Source: Candidatus Proelusimicrobium volucris
GTDB lineage: Bacteria; Elusimicrobiota; Elusimicrobia; Elusimicrobiales; Elusimicrobiaceae
Direction of reading: 5' to 3'
Length of the DNA stretch: 64,000 bases
Assembly (NCBI GenBank): GCA_944324665.1
Contig: CALUXD010000001.1
Span: forward strand, 434,001 to 498,000
In this document: positions 50,470 through 59,951 of the stretch, piece after piece
Layout: each line of letters opens with the position of its first letter
Position numbering within the stretch: the stretch's first letter is position 1
Notes under the pieces: model-generated
Database searches by the model: none
The model's input: the letters and a program-made list of their open reading frames with translations, nothing else
What the model was told of the DNA's origin: nothing
Made by a program: the position numbers and the translations under genes

Positions 50470-52378
50470 CTATATCCTTAAGCCATAAATCTCCGCCGAT
50501 GTCGCTTGGCAGGCGCAGGTCCGCGCGCGGGCTTATGGCGGCGGAGCCTATTTTCGGGCCGTCGGGCAGGCAGGAACGTTTAAACTGCTGGGTGAAAAAT
50601 CTTCTAAAAAACACTCTAAGCCATTTGCTTATTTGCCCTTTGGAATATTTCCCTTGAAAAGCGTTTTGCGCCAGGAATAGTATCTTTTTCGGCTCGAAGT
50701 TATATCTCAAAAAATAATACAGGAAGAAATCATGCAGCTCATACGGTCCGACCAAATCTTCCGTCTTTTGCGCAATTTTTCCGCTTTTGTCCGCGGGCAG
50801 AAGCTCGGGGCTGATCGGCGTGTCGATAATATCGAGCAATATATTCTTTACGGCTGAGTTATCGCTCTTTTGCGCCAAATATTTGACCAAATGTTTTACC
50901 AAAGTTTTTGGCACACCGCAGTTGACGCCGTACATAGACATATGATCCCCGTTGAACGTAGCCCAGCCCAAAGCCAATTCCGACATATCGCCCGTACCTA
51001 TTACCAGCCCGCCGTATTTGTTGGCGAGGTCCATCAGTATTTGCGTGCGTTCGCGGGCTTGGGCGTTTTCGTAAACGGAATCTTTCACGTTTTTGTTATG
51101 CCCTATATCTTTAAAGTGCGTTAGGCAGGCTTGTTTAATGTCTATCTCCTTAAAATCCGCGCCCAGCAGTTTGATTAGTTTTACGGCGTTGCGGTAAGTC
51201 CTGTCCGTGGTGCCGAAACCTGGCATTGTAACGGCCAGGATATCGCTTGCGGGCAAATTGAGTCTATCAAGAGTTTTTTTGCAGATTAAAAGCGCCAAGG
51301 TGGAATCCAGCCCGCCCGAAACCCCTATAACCAGTTTGCGTGCTTTGGTGTGCATGATGCGTTTTGCCAAAGCGGCGGCTTGGATTTCCGTTATTTCGGA
51401 AAATCTTTCTTCCGCGGCGAAGCCCTGCGGTACGAAAGGAGATGAATTTATTTTTCTGCTTAGTTTTATTTCTTTAGAGCCTGAGTTTATTTCAACAGTT
51501 CTGTATTCTTTTTTGCAGTTTGACGCGCAGTCTTTAAAAGTGGTATTGGCGAGTCTTTCATTCCTTAAGGCTTGGACGTCAATTTCGCTCATCATTATTT
51601 GCGGTTTTAGACTGAAGCGTTCGGATTTTTCAAGCAAGGTTCCGTTTTCAAAAATAAAGGCGTTGCCGGCAAAAACGGCGTCGCTTGTAGATTCTCCGAA
51701 GCCGCAAGAGGCATAGACATATCCCGCCAGGCACCTTGCCGATTGCTGGCTTGCCAAACTTTTAAGATATTGATATTTGCCGGTAAGCTCATCGGAGGCG
51801 GAAAGATTGAAAATGATTTCCGCGCCCGCCTGCGCCGCGAAGGAAGAAGGCGGTATAGGGGCCCAAAGGTCTTCGCATATTTCTACGGTGAAAGCGGCGT
51901 CTTTTGTCTTAAAGAGCAAATCCGTGCCGAGAGGTACTTCTTTCCCGCCGATGATTATAGTTTTGTTTTGTATATCGGCGGCGGAAGAAAAATATCTTTT
52001 CTCGTAAAATTCTTTGTAGTTTGGCAGGAAGGTTTTTGGGGATATCCCCATTATTTCGCCTTTATGCAATACGGCCGCGGCGTTTATCAGTTTGCCCTCA
52101 AACAACAAAGGCAAACCCAATATCGTCACGATATCCAAGGCTTTTGTTTGTTTTGCCGTGATTAAAAGTTGTTCAAGGGCGGAGTTTATCAATAGCGGAT
52201 TAAGAAACAAATCCCCGCAGGTATAACCCGTCAAAGAAAGCTCTGGCAGCAGGGCGAAGTTTGCCCCGCGCGAAGCGGCCTCTTTAACCGCTTTGACTAT
52301 TTCCTCTCGGTTAAATTCCGTATTTGCCGGCAGCACTTGCGGTATTATCGCGGCCGCCTTTATAAAACCGTAATTCAT
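50456..52378 (-). CDS. nadE: Glutamine-dependent NAD+ synthetase
   Basis: 640 residues from the ATG at 52376-52378 (MNYGFIKAAAIIP); an upstream in-frame start would add 15 hydrophobic residues with no support. The N-terminal nitrilase-type glutaminase (Glu in LLPELSLTGYTCGD; catalytic Cys in VEICEDLWAP) supplies ammonia to the C-terminal synthetase, which has the P-loop VIGVSGGLDSTLALLI near residue 300 and GTGDMSELALGW. It makes NAD from deamido-NAD. TAATTT ends 7 nt before the ATG. Confidence 0.95.
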   Translation of the reverse strand: MNYGFIKAAAIIPQVLPANTEFNREEIVKAVKEAASRGANFALLPELSLTGYTCGDLFLNPLLINSALEQLLITAKQTKALDIVTILGLPLLFEGKLINAAAVLHKGEIMGISPKTFLPNYKEFYEKRYFSSAADIQNKTIIIGGKEVPLGTDLLFKTKDAAFTVEICEDLWAPIPPSSFAAQAGAEIIFNLSASDELTGKYQYLKSLASQQSARCLAGYVYASCGFGESTSDAVFAGNAFIFENGTLLEKSERFSLKPQIMMSEIDVQALRNERLANTTFKDCASNCKKEYRTVEINSGSKEIKLSRKINSSPFVPQGFAAEERFSEITEIQAAALAKRIMHTKARKLVIGVSGGLDSTLALLICKKTLDRLNLPASDILAVTMPGFGTTDRTYRNAVKLIKLLGADFKEIDIKQACLTHFKDIGHNKNVKDSVYENAQARERTQILMDLANKYGGLVIGTGDMSELALGWATFNGDHMSMYGVNCGVPKTLVKHLVKYLAQKSDNSAVKNILLDIIDTPISPELLPADKSGKIAQKTEDLVGPYELHDFFLYYFLRYNFEPKKILFLAQNAFQGKYSKGQISKWLRVFFRRFFTQQFKRSCLPDGPKIGSAAISPRADLRLPSDIGGDLWLKDIDEDK

Positions 52379-52425
52379 AATATATAAATTAGCAAAAAAG
52401 GGGGGAAACGGCAATTTTGCCAATA

Positions 52426-52629
52426 TTATTTTATCCCCGTTACTTTATAACCCGCGTTTTCTACCGCGCGGATAATATCTTGGTCCGAAATGTTTTGCGG
52501 TATTTGGGCCGCGGCGGTTTTTGCGTTCAAGTCTATTTCGGCCTCTATTCCCAATGCCGCCAGCGCGGTTTTGACTCTGCCCGCGCAGTGTTGGCAGGCC
52601 ATACCTTCAATATGGATAATTTTTGTCAT
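52426..52629 (-). CDS. Possible internal CopZ-like copper chaperone within copA
   Basis: An in-frame ATG at 52627-52629 is preceded, 6 nt upstream, by AAGGAG (52636-52641 on the minus strand). It would give a free 67-residue heavy-metal domain starting MTKIIHIEGMACQHC, exactly the size and layout of CopZ. Either copA once had a separate copZ and lost its stop codon, or two products are made from one gene. Not provable from sequence alone. Confidence 0.5.
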   Translation of the reverse strand: MTKIIHIEGMACQHCAGRVKTALAALGIEAEIDLNAKTAAAQIPQNISDQDIIRAVENAGYKVTGIK

Positions 52630-54864
52630 ACAATTCTCCTTGTTTTTTACGGGATTAAAATTGACGAGTCTTAAAGAGTTTAAAACTACGCAAACGGAAC
52701 TTAAGGCCATCGCGCTGGCGGCGAACATGGGGTTTAGCTGCCAGCCCAAGGCTTTATAGAAAACGCCTGCCGCCAGCGGTATGCCCGCGGCATTATAAAA
52801 CAGCGCCCAAAACAGGTTTTGCTTGATGTTGGTTATGGCCGCGCGGCTTAGTTTAAGGGCGTAGGCAGCGTCGGAAAGTTTATCGTGCATAAGCACTATG
52901 TCGGCAGAGTCTGCGGCGATATCACTGCCTGCGCCGATGGCTATGGCGAGGTCTGCCCGGGCGAGGGCGGGGGCGTCGTTTATGCCGTCGCCTATCATCG
53001 CGGCGGTTTTGCCCTGCTTTTGAAGATCTCGGACGAAATTTTCTTTATCCGCGGGCAATACTTCCGCTTTAAAATTTTCTATTCCCAGTTCTTTTGCCAA
53101 AGCCGAAGCGGTAAGTTCATTGTCGCCCGTAAGCATATATACTTCAAGCCCCATTTCCCTAAAGGCTTTTAAAGCCTCTTTGGCGTCGGGTTTGATTTGG
53201 TCGGCCAAAGCGATTAGCCCCAATGCGGATTTCTCTTGAGCGAAAAACAAAACCGTTTTGCCTTGCTCGGAAAGCGTGAGGGCTTTTTGTTTAAATTCCG
53301 ATACGTCTACGCTTTCTTTATCCATCAATTTTAAATTGCCGGCTAAAGTTTCTTTGCCTTGGCACAATGCTTTTACGCCGAAGCCTTCTCCGTAGCGGAA
53401 GTTTTCGGCCTTAAACGGGGTTATGTTGTTTTGCTTTGCGTAATCGGTTATGGCTTTGGCCAAGGGGTGGGAGGATAAAGCCTCTATGCCGGCGGCGGCA
53501 GAAAGGAGTATATCTTTATCCTTTGCGACGATATCCGTTACCGCGGGCTTGCCTTGCGTCAGTGTGCCGGTTTTATCCAAGACTATACAGTCTATTTTTA
53601 TACCCGTCTGAATACTTTTGGCGTTTTTTATCAAAACGCCGTTTTTTGCGCCGCTGCCCGTGGCGCACATAATGGCGGTAGGCGTTGCCAGCCCCAAAGC
53701 GCAAGGGCAGGATATTACCAATACCGCAACGGCGCAGTTAAGCGCGAAGGGGAAAGAATACCCCGCCAAAAGCCAGATAACTGCGCTTATTAATGCTATG
53801 GCGATTACCGCGGGTACGAAAACGGAGCTTATTTTATCGGCCAGTTCGGCTATCGGCGGCTTTGAGGCGTTGACGTCCCTCATTAATTTGATTATTTGGG
53901 CCAGGGTGGTATTATCGCCGACTTTTTCCGCCTTAAAAATAAAATATCCGTCGGTGTTTATCGTCGCGCAAATTACTTTGTCGCCCGCTTTTTTGTGTAC
54001 GGGGACGCTTTCGCCGGTGACGAAGGATTCGTCCATAACGCCTTCGCCCTTATCAATAATACCGTCCGCGGGGAGGCGCTGCCCGCTTCTTATGACTATC
54101 AAATCGCCTTGTTTGAGTTGGGCTACGGGTATATTTTGGTTTTTGCCGCCGCGGATAACCTCCGCCGTTTGGGGCGCCAAATCGATAAGTTTCTCTATGG
54201 CTTTGGAAGTGCTGCTTTTGGCGCGTTCCTCCAGAAATTTGCCCAGACTTACAACGCTTAGGATCACTGCCGCGGATTCAAAATACAGGCTGTGCGACAG
54301 ATGTTCGGCGCGGCCGTAGTCGCCCTCTTTCGCCGCCAGCAATATCCCCGCTAAGGAGTATAAACTGTAAAGCAAAGCCGCGCCCGAACCTATCGCTACC
54401 AGGCTGTCCATATTGGGCGAGCCTTTAAAAAGGCTCCTAAAGCCGGATAGAAAATATCTAAAATTCAGGCCGACTATCGCCAGAGTAAATAAAGCCTGCA
54501 GACAGCCGTTCAAGACGGGCGAAAGGGCTTTTGCCAAGGGTAGGCCGAACATCGCCCCCATGGATATATACATCAGCGGGATTAGAAGAATAAAGGAAAG
54601 AATAAGCCTTTTCTTCGTGGGGGATAAATCTTTTTTTGCGGGCGCGGCGTTATTTTGCAGGACGCTTGCGCCGTAGCCCGCCCGTATTACGGCGGAGATA
54701 ATATCCCGCTCCGATACGGCGTCTTCCTCAAATTGTACGCTTAGCGTGTTAAGCAACAAGTTCACGCGCGCTTCTTTGACGCCTTTAAGGGCGCGTACGC
54801 TTCTCTCCACCGCCGCCGAGCAGGCGGCGCAGGACATTCCAGTAATCAAAAAAGTTTGTTTCAT
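52426..54864 (-). CDS. copA: Copper-exporting P1B-type ATPase with N- and C-terminal metal-binding domains
   Basis: 812 residues. The N-terminal heavy-metal domain has GMSCAAC (residues 8-14). Eight membrane helices follow, with the copper-selective CPC in VISCPCALGLATPT (near 385), the phosphorylation site DKTGTLTQG (near 430), TGDN and GDGINDAPALA. At the extreme C-terminus is a second, complete metal-binding domain (IEGMACQHCAGRV), unusual for CopA and looking like a fused CopZ chaperone. The codons between the two (KNKEN) spell a ribosome-binding site for an internal ATG (see 52426-52629). The gap to nadE is 47 bp. Confidence 0.95.
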   Translation of the reverse strand: MKQTFLITGMSCAACSAAVERSVRALKGVKEARVNLLLNTLSVQFEEDAVSERDIISAVIRAGYGASVLQNNAAPAKKDLSPTKKRLILSFILLIPLMYISMGAMFGLPLAKALSPVLNGCLQALFTLAIVGLNFRYFLSGFRSLFKGSPNMDSLVAIGSGAALLYSLYSLAGILLAAKEGDYGRAEHLSHSLYFESAAVILSVVSLGKFLEERAKSSTSKAIEKLIDLAPQTAEVIRGGKNQNIPVAQLKQGDLIVIRSGQRLPADGIIDKGEGVMDESFVTGESVPVHKKAGDKVICATINTDGYFIFKAEKVGDNTTLAQIIKLMRDVNASKPPIAELADKISSVFVPAVIAIALISAVIWLLAGYSFPFALNCAVAVLVISCPCALGLATPTAIMCATGSGAKNGVLIKNAKSIQTGIKIDCIVLDKTGTLTQGKPAVTDIVAKDKDILLSAAAGIEALSSHPLAKAITDYAKQNNITPFKAENFRYGEGFGVKALCQGKETLAGNLKLMDKESVDVSEFKQKALTLSEQGKTVLFFAQEKSALGLIALADQIKPDAKEALKAFREMGLEVYMLTGDNELTASALAKELGIENFKAEVLPADKENFVRDLQKQGKTAAMIGDGINDAPALARADLAIAIGAGSDIAADSADIVLMHDKLSDAAYALKLSRAAITNIKQNLFWALFYNAAGIPLAAGVFYKALGWQLNPMFAASAMALSSVCVVLNSLRLVNFNPVKNKENCMTKIIHIEGMACQHCAGRVKTALAALGIEAEIDLNAKTAAAQIPQNISDQDIIRAVENAGYKVTGIK

Positions 54865-54902
54865 AACGCTTTAAAGCAGGCTTTGTTTTTTGAAAACCGC
54901 TT

Positions 54903-57179
54903 TTACTTGTTTTCGGAACGAAGCTTCATTCTGTCGGAAAAGTCATTGTTCCTTAACATTTTGCGGAATTCTTCTATCGGTACGGGCTTGGAGAACAGAT
55001 AACCCTGCCCCATATCGCAGCCTATTTCCTTTAAAAATTGTGCCTGTTCGCAAGTTTCCACGCCTTCGGCCACTATGGTAATCCCCAGGGACTTCATCAT
55101 CTTGACCGTTCCGGCGATAATATCTTTCGCTCTTTGGGGGTCTCCTTGCGTTTTGAGAAATTCTTTATCCATTTTCAAAGTGTCAAAATGCAGGCTTTTC
55201 ATCACGTTGAGCGAAGAATACCCCGCCCCAAAATCGTCTATAGCAATTAGGTATCCTTCATTGTGGAATTGTTTGATTACTTCTTCCATCTTGTCCAAAT
55301 TGTCCAGCAAGGTGCTTTCGGTAATCTCGGCCTCAAGCAGGTTTGGCGGAATTTTGTAAAAATCCGCCGTTTGTTTAAATTCTTGACAGAATTTTGGATT
55401 GTTTATATGCAGCCTGGAAAAATTTATGGCCAAGTGCACCGGTTCCAATCCCTCATCAATACAGGCGCGCAATTCTTTGGCTGCGCTTTCCAGCATAAAC
55501 ATATCCAAATCCAAGATAAAACCGTTGCTTTCAAATATCGGGATAAAGACGTCAGGCATTATCATTCCTTTAGCGGGGTGCTGCCAGCGTACCAATATTT
55601 CCGCGCCTTCCATCTTTAAAGTATTCAAGTTAACTTTAGGCTGAAAGTATATTTTGAATTGCTCATTGGCGAGGGCTTCCCGCATGCCGTTTTCTATGGC
55701 TTTTTCCGTAAGGATTTGCTTTATGGAAAAGTCGCGGTAAAAGGCGAAATTTGCAGATTTATTCTTTTTTACTTCCGAACACGCCAAATTGACTCTGTCT
55801 AGCATAAGGTAGAAAGGCAAGCCTCGCTCTACCGGGAATATTCCGCAGTTTGTTATTATTTCATAATTCAAATCTGTGGAGGCATAACAGTTTTTTATTT
55901 CTTTGCATATTTCGCGTATGCGTTTTTCTATTTCCTCTTTCTCTTTGTATTCTATTATCAGCAGGAACTTGTCGCCGGAAAATCTGGCGAAAGTTTCGTG
56001 TTCTTTTAAATGGTCTTTTAATACATTGGAAATATGTATAAGCACCATATCGCCCTGCCTGAAGCCGTAAAGCTCGTTGATTACCTTAAATTTATCTATA
56101 TCAAGCAGTACCATGGCGTAATTTGCCTCTTTGTTTTCCGCCAGCAGTTTGGAAAGATCCATCTTGAGCTTATTTAGATTGCCGCTTTCGGTAAGCGGAT
56201 CTATGAACGCGCTTTGATAAAAAGCTTTTTTGCTTTTTGTTTCCGTTCTTTTGATATGCATCATCAGCAGGGTGAAAATCAATATAATTTCCAGGCACAG
56301 CGCAATTGACATCAACATTACTTGGTTTACCCTGCCCATAAAAGGTTCCGTAGGCAGAACGAAAAGCAAATACCAGTCGTTTACGCCCAGCGGCATATAG
56401 GCCATAAACTTATGTTCCCCTTTTACTTTCAAGCTGGCAATTCCGCTTTTGCCTTGCAGCAGTTCCTTGACAAAAATATCTATATTTTTTGGTTTCTCGA
56501 ATTTGATGCCCTGCATGTATTCCAGCAAGTTCTTTGCCGTTTTTACCGCTTGGTGATGGGCGGACTTAATAATAAGGGTTCCGTCATTATTGACGATATA
56601 GGAATAGCCGTGCCCTCCGAATTTGGAGACTTCCAAAATCCTTTCATAATAGAAAGTTGGGTGCGTGGCGAATATCGCTGCCTGAGGCTTGCCGTATACG
56701 AACACTGGCGAAGCTATAACTACAAGCTGCTTGTCGCTGTAAGGGTCGGCAATGGGGCCCGCTATTACGGTTTGGCCGTCCAATATCTTTTCCATATCCT
56801 CTTTGGGCAGGAAGTTTTTAACTATGGAATGATCGTGAAAATAGGCTTCGCCTTCATCGAGTATTATGCCCATCTGCGTAAAATCGTTGTTGCGGGTTTC
56901 TTCGTCGAGGATATCTATAAAGGTATCAAGGTCGGTTATATTATAGTATTGTGCCATAATGCCGGCAACAGCCTTTACCGTTTGTGTTTCTTCTTTAAGT
57001 TTTGAACTTAAGGCGTTTGCTTCCATTTCAGCTATTTCGGTAATATTGCCGCGCATATCTTTTTTCAGATTTCTCTGCAGAATATCAAGATAGGCGAAAA
57101 GGCTCGCCACCAGCAGAATTACCGTAATTGAAATAAAAAACCAAAAATTTTTATAAATTGCTTTCGTTTTTTCGTGCAT
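54903..57179 (-). CDS. Membrane Cache-GGDEF-EAL protein, probable c-di-GMP phosphodiesterase
   Basis: 758 residues. Membrane helix at about 10-30, a periplasmic Cache sensor (about 40-270), a second helix (about 285-305), GGDEF (about 330-480) and EAL (about 490-740). The GGDEF active site reads SGDKF, so cyclase activity is probably lost; that domain may bind GTP as a regulator. The EAL domain keeps its catalytic residues: EILVRW, INFS, EITES, IDDFGAGYSSL, the Lys in LKMDKEF, AEGVET and GQGYLFSKP. AGAGG lies 7 nt before the start. It probably lowers c-di-GMP in response to an external ligand. Confidence 0.92.
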   Translation of the reverse strand: MHEKTKAIYKNFWFFISITVILLVASLFAYLDILQRNLKKDMRGNITEIAEMEANALSSKLKEETQTVKAVAGIMAQYYNITDLDTFIDILDEETRNNDFTQMGIILDEGEAYFHDHSIVKNFLPKEDMEKILDGQTVIAGPIADPYSDKQLVVIASPVFVYGKPQAAIFATHPTFYYERILEVSKFGGHGYSYIVNNDGTLIIKSAHHQAVKTAKNLLEYMQGIKFEKPKNIDIFVKELLQGKSGIASLKVKGEHKFMAYMPLGVNDWYLLFVLPTEPFMGRVNQVMLMSIALCLEIILIFTLLMMHIKRTETKSKKAFYQSAFIDPLTESGNLNKLKMDLSKLLAENKEANYAMVLLDIDKFKVINELYGFRQGDMVLIHISNVLKDHLKEHETFARFSGDKFLLIIEYKEKEEIEKRIREICKEIKNCYASTDLNYEIITNCGIFPVERGLPFYLMLDRVNLACSEVKKNKSANFAFYRDFSIKQILTEKAIENGMREALANEQFKIYFQPKVNLNTLKMEGAEILVRWQHPAKGMIMPDVFIPIFESNGFILDLDMFMLESAAKELRACIDEGLEPVHLAINFSRLHINNPKFCQEFKQTADFYKIPPNLLEAEITESTLLDNLDKMEEVIKQFHNEGYLIAIDDFGAGYSSLNVMKSLHFDTLKMDKEFLKTQGDPQRAKDIIAGTVKMMKSLGITIVAEGVETCEQAQFLKEIGCDMGQGYLFSKPVPIEEFRKMLRNNDFSDRMKLRSENK

Positions 57180-57239
57180 AACAATAACCTCTAGCCTCTT
57201 TAATTTATATTAGCAAAAATAGAGGCTTGATTAAAAAGG

Positions 57240-57263
57240 GAACTATATTTTGTACAATAGTTC
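57240..57263. promoter_or_regulatory. Inverted repeat over a -10 box before the 57303 gene
   Basis: GAACTAT (57240-57246) and ATAGTTC (57257-57263) are perfect 7-bp arms around a 10-bp centre that includes most of TACAAT (57253-57258). It is placed to act as an operator for the 57303 gene. Confidence 0.4.
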
Positions 57264-57302
57264 TGCTTGAGTTTTATTTGAAAAAAACGGAGGTCGTTTG
57301 AA

Positions 57303-58004
57303 ATGAAGAAATTGTTAGCGTTAATGGCAGGGTTTGGCTTGTTAACGGTTTTTGCCTATGCCGCACAAGATACTTGCACTTGCCACAAGACGGATCTTAC
57401 CTGCAGGACTATGTGTATTGAGAAACTTTCCAAAAACTGCAATAAAAAAGATTGTGCCAAAAAAGTGGAAGCCCAAAAGGCGGCTATCAGAGCCGAAGTA
57501 AAGAATAAAAGGAATCAAGTCAAACAGCTTAAGGAGAGCTTGAAAACCTCATCTCAGAGCGGAAGCTCATCGGTAAAGGCCAAATATGAAGAGGCCAAAG
57601 CCGGTGCCAAAGCGAAAAACGAGCAGTCCAAAGCCAAGGCCGAGCAAAAAATAGCCGACGCCAAAGCCCAGTATAAAGAGGCCAAAAGCAATATAAAAGA
57701 AGCCGCGGCGGAAAATAAAGACTCGGTAAAAGCGCGCTATGAACAAGCTAAAGCCGACGCCGAAGCCGCTAAAGCCAAGGCCGAGGAAAAAGCCGAGCAA
57801 AAAATAGCCGACGCCAAAGCCCAGTATAAAGAGGCTAAGGCCAAAGCTGAAAATAAAGAGCAAAAAGAGCAGGCTAAAGCCAAGTATGAAGAGGCCGTTG
57901 CCAAAGCCAAAGCCGATAAAGAAGCCGCAAAAGCCAAGGCTAAACAAGCCAAAGCCGATGCCAAAGCTGAATTTGAAGCTTGGGAAAACGCTTTTAAGAA
58001 ATAA
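57303..58004 (+). CDS. Secreted Lys/Ala/Glu-rich coiled-coil protein with cysteine-rich head
   Basis: 233 residues. A signal peptide (KKLLALMAGFGLLTVFAYAA) is followed by a short segment with seven cysteines (TCTCHKTDLTCRTMCIEKL, then CNKKDCAKK). The last 185 residues are a long, almost uninterrupted helix of AKAxYEEAKA-type repeats. A 44-bp stretch is duplicated exactly, 153 bp apart. Probably a periplasmic or surface coiled coil, perhaps anchored or linked through its cysteines. Not recognised. Ribosome-binding site GGAGGT; own terminator. Confidence 0.75.
   Translation: MKKLLALMAGFGLLTVFAYAAQDTCTCHKTDLTCRTMCIEKLSKNCNKKDCAKKVEAQKAAIRAEVKNKRNQVKQLKESLKTSSQSGSSSVKAKYEEAKAGAKAKNEQSKAKAEQKIADAKAQYKEAKSNIKEAAAENKDSVKARYEQAKADAEAAKAKAEEKAEQKIADAKAQYKEAKAKAENKEQKEQAKAKYEEAVAKAKADKEAAKAKAKQAKADAKAEFEAWENAFKK
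57639..57682 (+). repeat. 44-bp exact repeat, copy 1
   Basis: Identical to 57792-57835 and in the same frame (offset 153 bp, 51 codons). Encodes AEQKIADAKAQYKEA. Points to recent internal duplication of the coiled coil. Confidence 0.95.
57792..57835 (+). repeat. 44-bp exact repeat, copy 2
   Basis: Second exact copy of 57639-57682 within the same coiled-coil gene. Confidence 0.95.
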
Positions 58005-58025
58005 AGCTTAATCGGATAGAAATTG

Positions 58026-58052
58026 AATCCGCCCGTCAATTACGGGCGGATT
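58026..58052 (+). terminator. Rho-independent terminator of the coiled-coil gene
   Basis: AATCCGCCCGT / ACGGGCGGATT (11 bp) with a 5-nt loop, then TCTGTTTT. Confidence 0.88.
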
Positions 58053-58114
58053 TCTGTTTTGGAAAGAAAGCAAACAAACCTGTTTTTGTATTGTGTGGAA
58101 ATATTGCAAATGAT

Positions 58115-58702
58115 CTATTCTACGTACGGTTTTATGCGTTTGTGTATGCGTTGAGCGATAATCGCATATCCTTTGGCGTTGGGGTGTATCATATCGGATT
58201 TAAGAGAGCGGTCCGTAAAAATGCCGGCCATTATCGCAGGAACGAACAGAGCCTTCTTTTCCTTAGCTAAGTTCTTCATCAAATCCGTATACTTGCCCAT
58301 GCCCGGCCCGCCGGTATCCACTATCACGGCTATTGCGCCTTTTCTTTGAACATGGTCGACGATATCGGTTAAGGCCTGCTTTGTTTGTTCAAATGGGCGT
58401 TTGCGCATATAATCGTTTGCGCCAAACTCTATCAAGACCATATAAGGGTTATAATCGTCCAATTCGGCGATTCTTTCAACTCCGTCTTGGGCGGTATCGC
58501 CGCTTACGCCCAAGTTGATGATTTCCCGGCCGATTATTCCGCCCAGCACTGCGGGGTAACTTTCATCTTTTGGGGCGCCGTAGCCGTAGGTCAGGCTGTC
58601 GCCGAAGGCGATAATGTCGCTGCCGCTATTGCCCATATTGGCGGGTTTGCCGGAGCAAGCGCTTATCAGGAGTAACATAAAGGCTAAATAATAAAATCGC
58701 AT
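58115..58702 (-). CDS. SGNH/GDSL-type esterase lipoprotein
   Basis: 195 residues. Lipoprotein signal (LAFMLLLISAC). Block I is IAFGDSLTYGYG (catalytic Ser), block II NLGVSGDTAQDG (Gly), block III EFGANDYM (Asn), and block V SDMIHPNAKGY (Asp, His). It resembles TesA (arylesterase/lysophospholipase) but its substrate is open. No ribosome-binding site; TAATAT ends 7 nt before the ATG. Divergent from dapL across 52 bp. Confidence 0.92.
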   Translation of the reverse strand: MRFYYLAFMLLLISACSGKPANMGNSGSDIIAFGDSLTYGYGAPKDESYPAVLGGIIGREIINLGVSGDTAQDGVERIAELDDYNPYMVLIEFGANDYMRKRPFEQTKQALTDIVDHVQRKGAIAVIVDTGGPGMGKYTDLMKNLAKEKKALFVPAIMAGIFTDRSLKSDMIHPNAKGYAIIAQRIHKRIKPYVE

Positions 58703-58754
58703 ACAAGGAATATTACCATTTTTTATATACTATTAGTAAATAAGGAGTATCCCC

Positions 58755-59951
58755 ATGGTTAAAATAAACGAAAATTATCTTAATTTGGAACAAAATTATC
58801 TTTTCCCGGCCATTGCCAAAAAGGTGAAGGAATATAAGGAAAAACATCCTTCGGCCGATATTATCAGTTTGGGCATAGGCGACGTTACCCGCCCTCTGCC
58901 CAAGGCCTGTGTGGAGGCGCTTCATAAAGCGTCCGATGAGATGGCTGACGAAAGAACTTTCCGCGGCTACGGCCCCGAGCAGGGATATTCCTTTTTAATT
59001 GAAGATATTATAAAGAACGATTACGAAGCCTTCGGTATAGAACTTTCCCCGCAGGAGGTTTTTGTAAGCGACGGCGCCAAGTGCGACGTGGGCAATATAC
59101 AGGAGATTTTCTCGGCCGATATTACGGTCGCGGTGGCCGATCCGGTATATCCCGTTTATTTGGACACGAATATAATGGCCGGGCGCAAAGTGTTAAAACT
59201 GCCCTGCCTGGCGGAAAATAATTTCGCGCCAAAAATACCTGATTTTAAGGCTGATTTAATCTACTTGTGTTCCCCCAACAATCCTACCGGCGCGGTTTTG
59301 AGCAAGGCTCAACTTAAAGAATGGGTGGATTATGCCAAAAAGAACGGTTCGGTAATAATATTTGATTCCGCCTATAAAGAATACATTCGCCAGCCAGATT
59401 TGCCGCGTTCGATTTATGAGATTGAAGGCGCCAAAGAAGTGGCGATAGAGGTTCGTTCTTTCAGCAAGACGGCGGGCTTTACTGGCCTTAGATGCGCCTA
59501 TATGGTTGTTCCGCTGGCTTTGAAGGGTGCGGGCAAAGGCAAGGAAGTTCTTTTAAACGATTTATGGCGCAGGCGCCATTGTACCAAGTTCAACGGCGTC
59601 CCCTATATAGTTCAGCGTGCGGCGCAGGCAGTATACAGCGAGCAGGGCAAAGCGGAGGTAAAGCAGCTTATAGAATATTATATGACCAATGCTTCAATAA
59701 TAAAAAAGGGGCTTTCCTCTTTGGGCCTTACGGTATACGGCGGGGAGAACGCGCCTTATATTTGGCTTAAGCTGCCTAGCGGCGTAAAGTCTTTTGATTT
59801 TTTTGATATTTTGCTGAGCCAAGCCAATGTCGTGGGTACGCCCGGCAGCGGGTTCGGCGAATGCGGGGAGGGCTTTTTCAGGCTGACCTCGTTTGGCTCG
59901 CGCGAGAATACCGTAAAAGCCGTAGAGAGGATAGAAAAACTTAAATTATGA
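58755..59951 (+). CDS. dapL: LL-diaminopimelate aminotransferase
   Basis: 398 residues. Makes LL-diaminopimelate directly from tetrahydrodipicolinate, the short lysine/peptidoglycan route. Starts [20 protein letters not shown], then [35 protein letters not shown] and the PLP lysine in [16 protein letters not shown]. Length is typical (about 400). AAGGAG ribosome-binding site. It overlaps dapF by 4 bases, the next enzyme of the same pathway. Confidence 0.96.
   Translation: MVKINENYLNLEQNYLFPAIAKKVKEYKEKHPSADIISLGIGDVTRPLPKACVEALHKASDEMADERTFRGYGPEQGYSFLIEDIIKNDYEAFGIELSPQEVFVSDGAKCDVGNIQEIFSADITVAVADPVYPVYLDTNIMAGRKVLKLPCLAENNFAPKIPDFKADLIYLCSPNNPTGAVLSKAQLKEWVDYAKKNGSVIIFDSAYKEYIRQPDLPRSIYEIEGAKEVAIEVRSFSKTAGFTGLRCAYMVVPLALKGAGKGKEVLLNDLWRRRHCTKFNGVPYIVQRAAQAVYSEQGKAEVKQLIEYYMTNASIIKKGLSSLGLTVYGGENAPYIWLKLPSGVKSFDFFDILLSQANVVGTPGSGFGECGEGFFRLTSFGSRENTVKAVERIEKLKL

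Noticed and set aside
57567-58039. Minus-strand frames rich in Phe/Gly/Leu or Ala/Ser opposite the coiled-coil gene
   Set aside because: They are complements of the Lys/Ala/Glu codon repeats with no start signal.
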